Assembly: GCA_036850595.1 (NCBI GenBank)
Contig: CM072161.1
Location: forward strand, 9,817,905-9,881,904
Source: Rhyacichthys aspro
Taxonomy: Eukaryota; Chordata; Actinopteri; Gobiiformes; Rhyacichthyidae
Direction of reading: 5' to 3'
DNA: 64,000 nt
The position numbers were made by a program, and so were the translations under genes. The notes under the pieces are model-generated. The model was not told where the DNA came from. It was given only the letters and a program-made list of their open reading frames with translations, and searched no databases. Positions 39,201 to 48,397 of this stretch are shown here, in pieces (the first letter of the stretch is position 1; each line of letters starts with the position of its first letter).

Positions 39201-41100
39201 ATTTTAGTTTTACTGAGAGGCACTGTTCCAGTCAAAAGTTGCATGCATGTGTAATTATCTTATATAATAGTTTTCCGGTCATGTGTCTTTTCAGTGATTT
39301 GGGCTCTACTTTGCATGTCAGTGTGGATAATTGCAGTTCATTAGTTAATTGATAGTTATTAGTTAATACTTATAAATAGCAATATATAATATATATACTG
39401 AGTTTTTATCTCTTTTTTTATACGTACATTTTACTAAATATCTTTGTCTATTTGGTCACTACAGGAAAATGCACATGACATGGGTAGAATAATGTAAGTG
39501 GGACATTTGTTTTCGGACAGTTCTATGAAACAATATTATTTGTCTATGTATTTAAACATCAGAAAATATTGATAATAATATACACGAATTTTCCACCCAT
39601 ACAGGATACTACAGGAGCAGAATGAAGGCCTGCAGAAAACTTTGTTAAAAACAGCAGTGAGAGTTGAGTGCTTAGGGGAAGAATTCATGAGCAGTCAGAA
39701 ATGTTTGGAGGCAGAGCTTCAGAGGACACGCATGGAACTCAGCAATCTCACTGAGAGGTTTAAAAGGTAACACTAATGCACTAAAATAGCAGGCAACCCA
39801 TGTTGCAGTGGCATTGGAATGTTTTGGTTGGCTTTGTGATTATCAACGGATCAAATGTTCACCCTTACAAAAATTATCAATAAGTATGGTTTATGCTCTT
39901 ACATTTACATATTTTCTCATTTTCTCTATTTAGACTACATGACAACTGCTCCTCCACACAACAAACAAATAGTCTGCTGCAGCAGAAGCTCCATTTGGTG
40001 GTAAACCGATAGATTTCTTTTGTTTATTGTCCTTAGATCACACCTGACTTTAACTCTTTTGTTTTCTATATTTTTTGGTAGGCTCAGAGTATGGAAGGGG
40101 AGCGGGAGAGGCTTAACAAACGTATTTCTGCTTTAACAGAAAAACTGGCTGATGCAAAGTTTGCCAACAACATGGAAACATGCAATGTAGGATTCCCTCT
40201 TCTCTCTTTTTAACAAAGGCATACTTTGTTCACTTGTACCATGTGATCAGTCAATGTGACATTTGTCATTTTTTACAGGTAACATCAGTGCACAAAAGTG
40301 ACCACCGTTTACACTCAGAGGATCATATTAATCAGGTGGTTCTCCCCATTACACCTCCACCAGCTCAGTTCATGGACAGTCTGAACTACGCAAAGGACAA
40401 AGCCGCTGTACAAGAACAGTCTCTGGGGTCAGTCCCAGAGGAGGAGGAATCTGATTGGTCAGAGATTGGTGATGAGACACCAAGATTTATACTAACAGGT
40501 TTGAACCGCGGCCAAGCATGGAGACACGCTGAGGGTGAAGTAGACAAAGGCAGTGAGTCAGGAAGTGAAGACATGGTCAGACCACACTCTCCATGTCCGA
40601 TGACAATACCTCACCTGCAGTTTACTATCCACAATGAGGTCTTACCCTTCGCTCAAACTAATCTCTCTAACATTGTGACATGTGAGGGGTCTTACAAGAT
40701 CAACACAAATACCAAACTGGGGTCTGCTGTTCTTGTTCGGTCAGCGAGTTTGGAGGAGATCCCTCTGGCTCGTCACTCTATGCAGAAGGAGCTCCGAGGC
40801 ACAGAGGCCATGATGGACCTCCATCACCCACATGTTGAAGCAACTGAGGACTTAGATAATGAGATCATTCATCACTTAAGAACCAGTAACAGGGATACTG
40901 TGAATGGGTGGCAGATGGATAGCAGTATTTCAGAGATGGACAGGGCTATGTCTGGTCTGCAGTCAGCAGAACGCATACTCAACCATCTCATATCTGAAAC
41001 ACAGCTAAGTGAGCAGCAAGGTGAAGCCAGGGCTGAGGTGCACGGCTGGACGGGGGGAATCCCAGATGAAGTGCTCAAGGGGGAGCGCACAAAGCTGTGA
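36240..41100 (+). CDS. Histidine-rich repeat protein with TJAP1/BEGAIN-like coiled coil
   Basis: I do not recognise this gene by name. Exons 36240-36403, 36496-39169, 39465-39493, 39605-39766, 39934-40000, 40082-40186 and 40279-41100 join in frame to about 1,340 residues. In order: a charged, His-containing N-terminus; a serine/threonine tract (about 91-140); Lys/Glu-rich helix-prone sequence with FSAFLNEITRQVLSPMRLTT; an Arg/Ser-rich part (SRSSRRSKRSNSHRRHYSHR); about 500 His-rich residues (375-890) of tandem HHGDHHSE-type units; a coiled coil (about 950-1,067); and an acidic C-terminal part. The coiled coil (LQEQNEGL...QKCLEAELQRTRMEL...STQQTN...LTEKLADAK) aligns without gaps to my memory of TJAP1 and, less surely, BEGAIN. 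Zinc or other metal binding by the His block is inference. A start at 36467 in a naive ORF is intronic; the ATG at 36240 is spliced in frame. Confidence 0.8.
36604..36752 (+). repeat. Serine-codon-rich low-complexity tract
   Basis: Runs of TCA, TCT, TCC and TCG codons encode about 50 residues that are nearly all Ser and Thr, within exon 2 of the histidine-rich gene. Codons are mixed, so this is not a pure trinucleotide expansion and was probably kept by selection on the protein. Confidence 0.85.
37985..38470 (+). repeat. Coding tandem repeat, block A (about 45-bp unit)
   Basis: Imperfect units of the form CATCACCATGGAGACCACC... encode HHHGDHHHHGDHQSE-like 15-residue units, some shortened or expanded by multiples of three. 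The block is in frame with the 36240-41100 protein. It also stays open in a second + frame and in two antisense frames. Confidence 0.85.
38596..39000 (+). repeat. Coding tandem repeat, block B (about 33-bp unit)
   Basis: Units built on GGAGACCATCACAGTGAGCC plus His codons encode 11-residue HHHHGDHHSEP-like units; one copy is a short duplication (HHHSEPHHH) and the last copies carry extra His. It differs from block A by using SEP/SES rather than SEH at the end of the unit, so the two blocks expanded separately. Confidence 0.85.
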
Positions 41101-41601
41101 CAGGAGATGATGATTCTGGGATGTGGATGTTGCATTTGATTGTACCTGATCTGTATAATACACAATGTGCACATTCACTACATGTTACTGACTGGGAATA
41201 ATTGCATAGTTATGTGTGTGTCTATACATTTAAAGATATTTTTCAGAATCCTTAAAAATTCTGCTAAGATCTTAGTCTACAAATGCTCATTTGTAATTAT
41301 AATTAGGTACTATTAATTTTAGTTATTAGTAATAATGTCTTAGCATATTTGCTTCAAATGTGGAAACATTACCCTTTCATGTTTCTTAAATAGGTGTTTT
41401 GTGACGGCATTCTGTAGTGTGCACTTTGCAGCATTTAAACAATTATGTGTATTATAGAGCAATATGGTAGAAACATGCTAATTTACCCCCAAAAAAACAT
41501 ATTTAGAATTTCTAGAGATAAATATTAAGATAAGGTAACTAAATCCCTGATTTAGTTAAGATGTAATGTATTTCTTTTCTCCTTGTACAGTCTACTGAAC
41601 A

Positions 41602-41607
41602 AATAAA
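41602..41607 (+). terminator. Poly(A) signal of the histidine-rich gene
   Basis: AATAAA about 500 bp after the stop codon, followed by a second AATAAA-like ACAATAAAAC and a T-rich stretch. Confidence 0.6.
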
Positions 41608-41819
41608 CAATAAAACATTTACTTCTTGACTCTCTATCACATAACAAAAACTTACAATGTGTGATTTTTATGACTGACTTTCATATTAATCAATCCTATA
41701 AATTAAAGATTTATAGTTTTATTAAACAGCTTCTGTTTACTTCACTCACTGGTGTGTAATACACACATACTGAATCATGTCATATCTTGGCATCTATCTG
41801 TCAGCTTTAATTATGTTTG

Positions 41820-42197
41820 TCACTCTGTCCCTGTGCGTGAGTGATGGCTGCTGAGCAGACAATGGCCTGGATTGATCAGACCTGTTTAATAGGATATAGA
41901 TGGGCATTAGCTCTAAGACGTTCCTCCAACCCAGGTTCACCAAATCCACTGTGTGGCCCTCTGGACGCTGCACAGTGGTTGCTGGGAATCAAACAACTTT
42001 TTTCAGCACTTTTTGGGAGACAAATAAGGTAAATACTAATATAAAAGCCAAATAAACATAGGATTTTATGACTTGTGGCTTGAAATGGATAACTGTTTGT
42101 GTTTAGAAAGTATGTTTGAAGTTTACCATAATCTTATTATTGTGTGTTGGGTGTTTTATTTGTGTTGCTATTCCCATCTGTTTTTCTCTATTCTCAG
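41820..42197 (+). promoter_or_regulatory. rom1: Probable promoter and 5' non-coding exon of the retinal tetraspanin gene
   Basis: The coding exon has an acceptor (TTCTCAG ending 42197) upstream of the ATG, and a strong donor GGTAAATA follows CAAATAA at 42,028, suggesting a 5' non-coding exon ending there. Just upstream are TGCTGAGCA (about 41,849-41,857), close to an NRL/MAF half-site pair, and GGATTGATC, near a CRX-type core. Such sites are expected for a photoreceptor gene, but these are short motifs and could be chance. Confidence 0.3.
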
Positions 42198-42286
42198 ACA
42201 AGCGGTTAGGTCTTGTCTCTTGTTGTTTCGTTGCTCTCCTTCCCCTCTTCCCCCGGTACGACTCAGACCCCCTCATTTCTGCAATC

Positions 42287-44514
42287 ATGGTGGTGATGAA
42301 GATGAAGTTCCCCTTTCAGAAAAGGGTGAAGCTGGCCCAGGGACTGTGGCTCCTCTCTTGGAGTGCCACAGTGGCCGGGGCCATAACCTTCACTTTGGGA
42401 GTCGTTCTCAAGACAGAACTTCGCAGGAGGGGAGAGGTACTCTGCATTTCTATAGCACAGCAGTATCTAGTATAGTGTTGTTTGTAAGAATATTTAGTTG
42501 GTTTTAGTCACTTGCAAAGTGAGGGATCCTATGCTGTGACAACAATGCTGTATATACAAAATTCATTGTGTGACCAACTAAATGTGCTTGACAAAATACT
42601 GCATGTGTTATTTCAGATTTATAAACAGTAATACACATAAAGATGTATCTTGGAGGAAAAAAAAACTTTTCTGAGGGGGATTCCATTTTATCCACAAATA
42701 GAAATGTCCTTGTCAAAGCTTAACACACACGACCTACTTTGGATCCTAACTCATTATTAATAACCAGGCTTTGTCTAAATCCTTGCATCTGAAGCTTGTC
42801 ATAACACAACAGTAGTAACAAATAGAGGTCACTATATTTATTTTGGAACCTATACTAAAGTACATATACGTTTGTATAGGTAGTATGGGCAAATAGGTTA
42901 ACACATTTTGTCTCTTGAAGTTTTGTTAATGCACATTAGATCTCATCATTAATCCATCCTGTTATCTTTTCAAATACTCCAGTCAAATATGCTCCCTGGT
43001 GTGTGTACTGCTTTAACATTTGTCTATAGGTGGTTCATAGAAATAAACAGCACCTGGTCTGCACAGTTCACAATGATATGTAAATGTAAATAGTGTGTAG
43101 TGCAAAAAGTAAACCACTTTATCCTGTAAATGCTGTGTAGGTGCAGTCTATTTACCATTCGAATGGACAGATTGTACTCCAGATGCTCCCAAAGCAAAGC
43201 ACACCCTGCACCACATTCAAGCAGAAACTCACCATCAGCTGAATGCACAGTACAATATTCATCAGCCTCTTTCATCTCTCTGGGCCTCCAATTATTTAGA
43301 AGCAGCAGCAAGACAACATCAGTCACTTTCACTTTGATTTCTGGTTTTAAAAATACAAAACCTGTTTGCAAAGGGCTGCATTTCAAATGACTGTGTTGTG
43401 CTCTTCAGGTAATGGACAACACCGACATACACATTGTGCCCAATACCCTCATGATAGTTGGTCTGGCCTCCTTGGGTATCAACTACTTTGCTGGAAAGAT
43501 CGGGCAGGATGCTCTGGATGCTGGCCGATTTCCGCGCTGGAAGAATTTCCTGAAGCCCTACTTTGCGGTGTCTTGCTTCTTTACTGTCCTCATGCTGCTG
43601 GCCGTCATCATGAGCTATGCCATGAAGGGCAGTCTGGAGGCCTCACTAAAGGTGGGCTTGAGGAACGGCATTCGCTTCTACAAAGACACAGACACCCCAG
43701 GGCGCTGCTTTCAAAAGCAGAATATCGACCGGCTACAGATGGAGTTTCAGTGTTGTGGAAACAATGACTTCAGGGACTGGTTCGAAGTGCAATGGATCAG
43801 CAACCGCTACCTGGATTTCAGCACAAAAGAAGTCAAAGAGTAAGCGATTAAAAATAGCTCTTGCATTTATTTTTCAGTTTCTATTTGCCATTTTGACCTT
43901 TTGCATTTTTGACTCTTCCCCAAGCCGCATCAAAAGCAATGTGGATGGCCGTTACTTGTTAGATGGAGTCCCTTTCAGCTGCTGTAACCCAAGCTCTCCC
44001 AGGCCGTGCATCCAGTATCAGCTCACCAACAACTCAGCCCACTATAACTACGATTACCAGACCGAGGAGCTCAATATCTACATCCGAGGCTGCAGAGAGG
44101 CCCTGCTCAACTATTACATGGGCCTGATGAACACTATTGGTGCTGGAGTACTTTCTGTGTTCCTATTACAGGTATAACACTGTCCCAAGAAAATGATTTG
44201 TGTCGACCATTATTTTGAATTTTAGCTATAAATACAAATCAGAAAAATTAAGCCACACAAGTCACCCTTCTGTTTGTCTGCATTGCCTTTTCCAGGGCTC
44301 TGTGCTGGTGAGCTTGCGGTTCCTGCAGACCGCCATGGAGGCTGTGGCAGGAAAGGAGAACACAGAGATTGAAACCGAGGGGTACTTGCTGGAGAAAGGA
44401 GTGAAAGACACCATCATGGAGTACCTCGACCCAGTGCTTAAATTCCTCCTCATTAAAAACCAGGTTCAGGAAGGCGATGCGAATGCTGATACATCAGGCC
44501 CCGCCAACGCCTGA
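42287..44514 (+). CDS. rom1: Photoreceptor disc tetraspanin, rom1 (peripherin-2 family)
   Basis: Exons 42287-42436, 43409-43839, 43925-44171 and 44296-44514 join to 348 residues (human PRPH2 346, ROM1 351). Peripherin-2 and ROM1 form oligomers that bend the rims of photoreceptor outer-segment discs. There are four membrane helices, and a large second loop with the seven family cysteines (C150 in PGRC, the CCGN pair, C213, C214, C222, and RGC). C150 is the residue used for intermolecular disulfides in peripherin-2. The NNS sequon at N229 matches the peripherin-2 glycosylation site. The segment WFEVQWISNRYLDFS is family-diagnostic. Synteny with 11q12-q13 genes favours rom1, but the loop is as close to PRPH2 as to ROM1, so prph2-like is an alternative name. 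The first intron (972 bp) has no gene. Confidence 0.88.
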
Positions 44515-44880
44515 ACACAGGAGAAAACGCACACAAACACGCATACATAAGCTTTCCACGAACTAATGAACAATCGATTACATCTGAACAGGGAACATGA
44601 ATCAATATGAATTCCACTGACGTAAGAATAGTGACGTGACAGATTGTAACGTATGGTCACATCTGAGGTGAATGTACAATAGTTTATAGTGTACTTTATC
44701 CAAGACTAAAACACTTGAATGTTTGCGCTCAAAATAACGGAGTATATATTTGTATTATATGTTTTTTTCTAAACCTAATTAATTGGTATTTTTCTTCACA
44801 GCTTTAAAATCACTCAAATATCAGTCATGCTTTTGAATTACCTTGCTCAGTTTTCTTCTTCTTCTTTTTTTTTTTTTGCT

Positions 44881-44886
44881 AATAAA
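44881..44886 (+). terminator. rom1: rom1 poly(A) signal
   Basis: AATAAA, about 370 bp after the stop codon and directly after a T-rich run. Confidence 0.6.
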
Positions 44887-44894
44887 AGTCACAA

Positions 44895-46860
44895 TCCATC
44901 CTTGACATAAGTGTTAAATTGATGTGGTGTTGCAAGCAATGGATTTGAATATGAGGCTGATTGTAGAGAGACACACTGCTCTGCTATGCAACAAAATATA
45001 CCATAATCTAACAAGACATAATCTAACTGTCAATTTATTAAAGTATGAAGTTACTAAATTTCTCACAGAGTGGACTGTGTGGTTCTTTCAGTGGCTGGTT
45101 CCTGCCCCTTACATCTCGGTCAGGAGGAGATAGGATTATTAAAATGGATTAATAAGTGTCAGTAATACGCTGGAAAGCCCTTAAGTGTGTCCTCTGCTTT
45201 GACACCTTTGTTAAAGCTGTTAATCTCATTTGTAAAAACTCAAACTTGCTGACCTTGCAGACAGTTACTACAGCGTCAGGTAGATAGAGGATGAGCTATG
45301 CCATAGTGCCGCCATGTTAAATCAAAATAAATTGCCAACAAACATATAGTCTGAGATTAAGAGTCCAGCTATTAGATTTAGAAAAAAACACATAAAATTG
45401 TAATTCTAAATTGTAATTCAGCCCACATATCAATTTGGATTATTATGTCAAAACATAGCTCTTATAGCTAATTAACAAGAAATCATTTGGAAAACAGAAG
45501 TCAAAGACAAATAGGCTGTTTCAGAGGTATTTTAAAAATGAAGTCAGTGGTTCTTAAACTGTGGTAATAGTACCACTGGTGGTGCTTTGGCTTTTTTGAA
45601 TGGTACTCAGGGACTCTCAGTCTCAAGTTTTATTTTACACACTGAAATTAAAAACGATTAACTGCACTTTTTTTCTTTTTTAAATGCAGCTCCATGATCC
45701 TCCACCAGAGAGACACCATTTTGATCATAATCCATTTTATTTTGTCCAAATAAAAACTACAACTACTCGAGGCAATTAAAGTCCAGCTAAAATATGTTAA
45801 AATCTATTAATATCTAACTGAAACCATTTAGAACCAGCTAAAGCAAACTAAAAGCAATAAAACCTTTCAAAGACCAAACACCAAAAGACTTAATAAAGCT
45901 TGTTAAAATCAAACTAAAACTACCCAAATCCAACAAGAAGCACTTAAACTATATGTACTTTCTCAAGTTAAATGAAGCCAGCCCGAACCACTGCGCCCTT
46001 AGAATGTCTCCAAAAGGTCCAAATTTCCACAACATCAATAAATTCCAGGGAGACCAAAGTGCAGTGAAAAACTTTTTAGTGAGTATGACAAAAATAACAA
46101 ACAATGAACATTTACAAAAAAGGGCAGAGCAGAGGTCAAAAAATTGTGTGGCTCCATTCCACGTAGAGCTCCCATGATGCAACAGTGGGCTGAATTCTCA
46201 ATATAGAATCTAGAGCCTTAGAAATCAACAAAAATATTACAGTAACAAAGAATAATAAATCTGAAAATGATGATTAACGTTACTAAATCAAATTGAAGAA
46301 AAGTAATTTTAACCTATAGCAAAATATCAATATTAACCATAAACCAAACAAAAATTACCACAAATGATGTAACCCAAACATAAACAAAAACAAATCAGTT
46401 ACATTACAAAAATAATAATAACAAACAAAATTTATATCAAAGAACAATTAGGTTTAGGCTCCTACACTATATTTAATTTGAACTCAACTCACTTTAGACC
46501 TCTTTTACGTCCATAATCATTACTGTATATGTAGGTGGTCCTTGGAGAAATATATATATTATGAGATGGTACTTGGTGAGTAAAGTTTGAGAATTAAAGT
46601 TGAAAGTTATATGAGGAGCATTTTATATTGTAATTGTGCGAAGAAAAAAAACACAACAAGTGGTGCGACTGTGACATCATTTTTCGGCGGGCCCCCAGTG
46701 AAAATAACCCGACCCACTGAGCACGACTGGGCTTTGATTCATTATAGAAGCTTCCATTATACGTACTTTTTCGTTCGCTTTATTAGAATTCATGTGAGTG
46801 TCAAATCCACTACTCACCAGATGAAACCAGATTAGTCTCTTATCCACAGACACGCAGCTG
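44895..46860. other. Spacer between rom1 and frmd8
   Basis: About 2 kb without a supportable exon. Most of it (about 45,545-46,599) looks like an old transposon; the rest is AT-rich unique-looking DNA. The right end runs into the CpG-containing frmd8 promoter. Confidence 0.5.
45545..46599. mobile_element. Old hAT/Charlie-like element remnant
   Basis: The left end reads CAGTGGTTCTTAAACTGTGG, the classic CAGTGGTTCT terminus of Charlie-type hAT elements. The right end has TGGTACTTGGTGAGTAAAGTTTGAGAA, which fits the opposite terminus except that the last bases (expected CCACTG) are changed. Inside, GGTGGTCCTTGGAGAAAT is also familiar from such elements. No transposase reading frame survives, and no clean target duplication was found. 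Assigned from remembered terminus types. Confidence 0.45.
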
Positions 46861-46960
46861 CTGTGACGCCTCGATCACGTGACAACCCGACCCCTCGGCG
46901 CTCTTCTTCCACAAGATTTTGGTTTACTCTGGATCGGACGTTTTTGATGCCATTTGCGGA
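46860..46960 (+). promoter_or_regulatory. frmd8: frmd8 promoter with TCACGTGA E-box
   Basis: A CpG-containing stretch holds the perfect palindrome TCACGTGA (46875-46882), a USF/MITF-TFE-type E-box, then CCCGACCCCTCGGCGCTC. It is the only promoter-like sequence between rom1 and frmd8, about 1.5 kb upstream of the frmd8 coding start. This implies a 5' non-coding exon here and a first intron of about 1.4 kb. The transcription start is not proven. Confidence 0.45.
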
Positions 46961-48395
46961 AGTAGGTGCATCGTGTTTCTGTATTTAATCTTGTTAAATA
47001 AGATTATATTTATTACACAAACCAGACAGAAGATAGGATCATCTGTGGGTGTTTGTGAAAGAAGTCCGAGTTAGCTTACAAAACTGGAACAAATAGTTGA
47101 TCATGCTCTTATAATATCTTTATACTGAGTCACATTGTGGTAAACGAGTCTCTGTTCAGGAATAAAGCTTCAGATCCTCTCTAAATGAGCTCGGTTTCAG
47201 ATGTTTTGAGGACAAACTGTCACGCCCAGTGAAGGTTTACAGCAGAAGGACTCATCCAGAGCCACAGTGTTACATCTGGAGCTGCCCGGAAAGCTAACAG
47301 CTAATGCTAGCAAAGGTTTAGACAACTGGCTAGAAACAGACAGTAGACAAAAATAAGTTTAAAGTAGCTTGCGAAACATTTAGCTATCAGTCTTCAGTAT
47401 TAGCTTTAGCTTTAGCTGCCTGGGTTAACGACAGAAGTAGTAGCTAAATCAGAGGAGAAGAGTAAGGTATGTTAAAAATACAGTAACATGCTTTGATGCA
47501 TATATTTGTGTCTCAACGTGACGATGCATAATCCAAGGAGTTTATTTAGCTAAATGTTCCTGTCGTTTGTTTGTTTGGCTGTTTGGAATAGGGTTGTTTA
47601 ATCAAACTTGGTTGGTTATTTGGTTAGCTACTGTTAGCCATGTCCCACAGGCCGCAAGTGTTTAACATCACTCCTAACTAGTTTTTAGCATTCATTCACC
47701 CATCATTAAAGTCCTTATATTTTACAGAGATGTGCATAAAGGCCATTCTGCGTTAAACATGAAGTGGAGCTCAAGGGTGAGGCACATTGTAGAGGACTAT
47801 ATGGGATGTTTTAGTCTGTGCCTGTTTGTTACCACGTGATGGCGCTCATGTGCAGTGCTAACCATTGACAAAATAACAGTAATGTGAGTCACCGAGAAAG
47901 ATGTGTTAGTTTTTACATTTTTATCTGCTAGAGTAACAATTAAGGTACAATGTGTAAGTGTCAGTGTCACGCTTCTGAATAGTTTTCTGATAAATAATGT
48001 TTCTTCTCTAGTTACATGTAATACTAAGTCATGTTGCGCTTATTTTTAAATTGAATTGATAAAGACCCATTTGTTTGCACAGGCTTTTAACACAAGTTGA
48101 GCTGGACTTCCATGTTATTAGTTTTATTTATTTTTATCAATTTGAGTGTTTTTATTTGATTTTATCTCTTGTTGTTTTGTTTTTGGGGTTGTGTTTATTT
48201 ACTGCCTTCCTATTTTAAGCGCACTTTTCTGAGCCTATACAGCACTTTGGACAGCAGGTCGTTTTAAATGTGCTATATAAATAAAATTGCCATTGATACT
48301 GACATCATATTTTCTTTCTATGGATCTATGTTTCAGACAATTGCCGCTTACACTAAATGAGTAATGTTTAGTTTTTATTTTGCATGTTTTGTCAG
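46961..48395 (+). other. frmd8: Probable frmd8 5' UTR exon and first intron
   Basis: No coding frame. It includes a TAGCTTTAGCTTTAGCT mini-repeat (about 47,400-47,418), a piece of a fish repeat with GATGGCGCTC and AGGTACAATGTGTAAG (about 47,830-47,960), and a LINE/SINE-like tail at 48,225-48,295. It ends at the acceptor TTTGTCAG (48395). Confidence 0.4.
48225..48295 (+). repeat. Retroposon 3'-tail-like fragment
   Basis: The run ACAGCACTTTGGACAGCAGG followed by GTGCTATATAAATAAAATTG closely resembles the shared 3' tail of common teleost retroposons (CACTTTGG...GCTATATAAATAAA). Only the tail is evident. Identified from memory of the pattern. Confidence 0.55.
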
Positions 48396-48397
48396 AG

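Noticed and set aside
42116..42286. N-terminal extension of rom1 from an upstream in-frame Met
   Set aside because: The extension crosses an acceptor at 42197 and is unlike the family; MVVMKMKFPFQKRVKLAQGL is the normal N-terminus.
43024..43390. 120-codon minus frame and 86-codon plus frame in rom1 intron 1
   Set aside because: No recognised domain, and no acceptor/donor pair that would keep the tetraspanin frame. The segment may be conserved non-coding DNA but I cannot show it.
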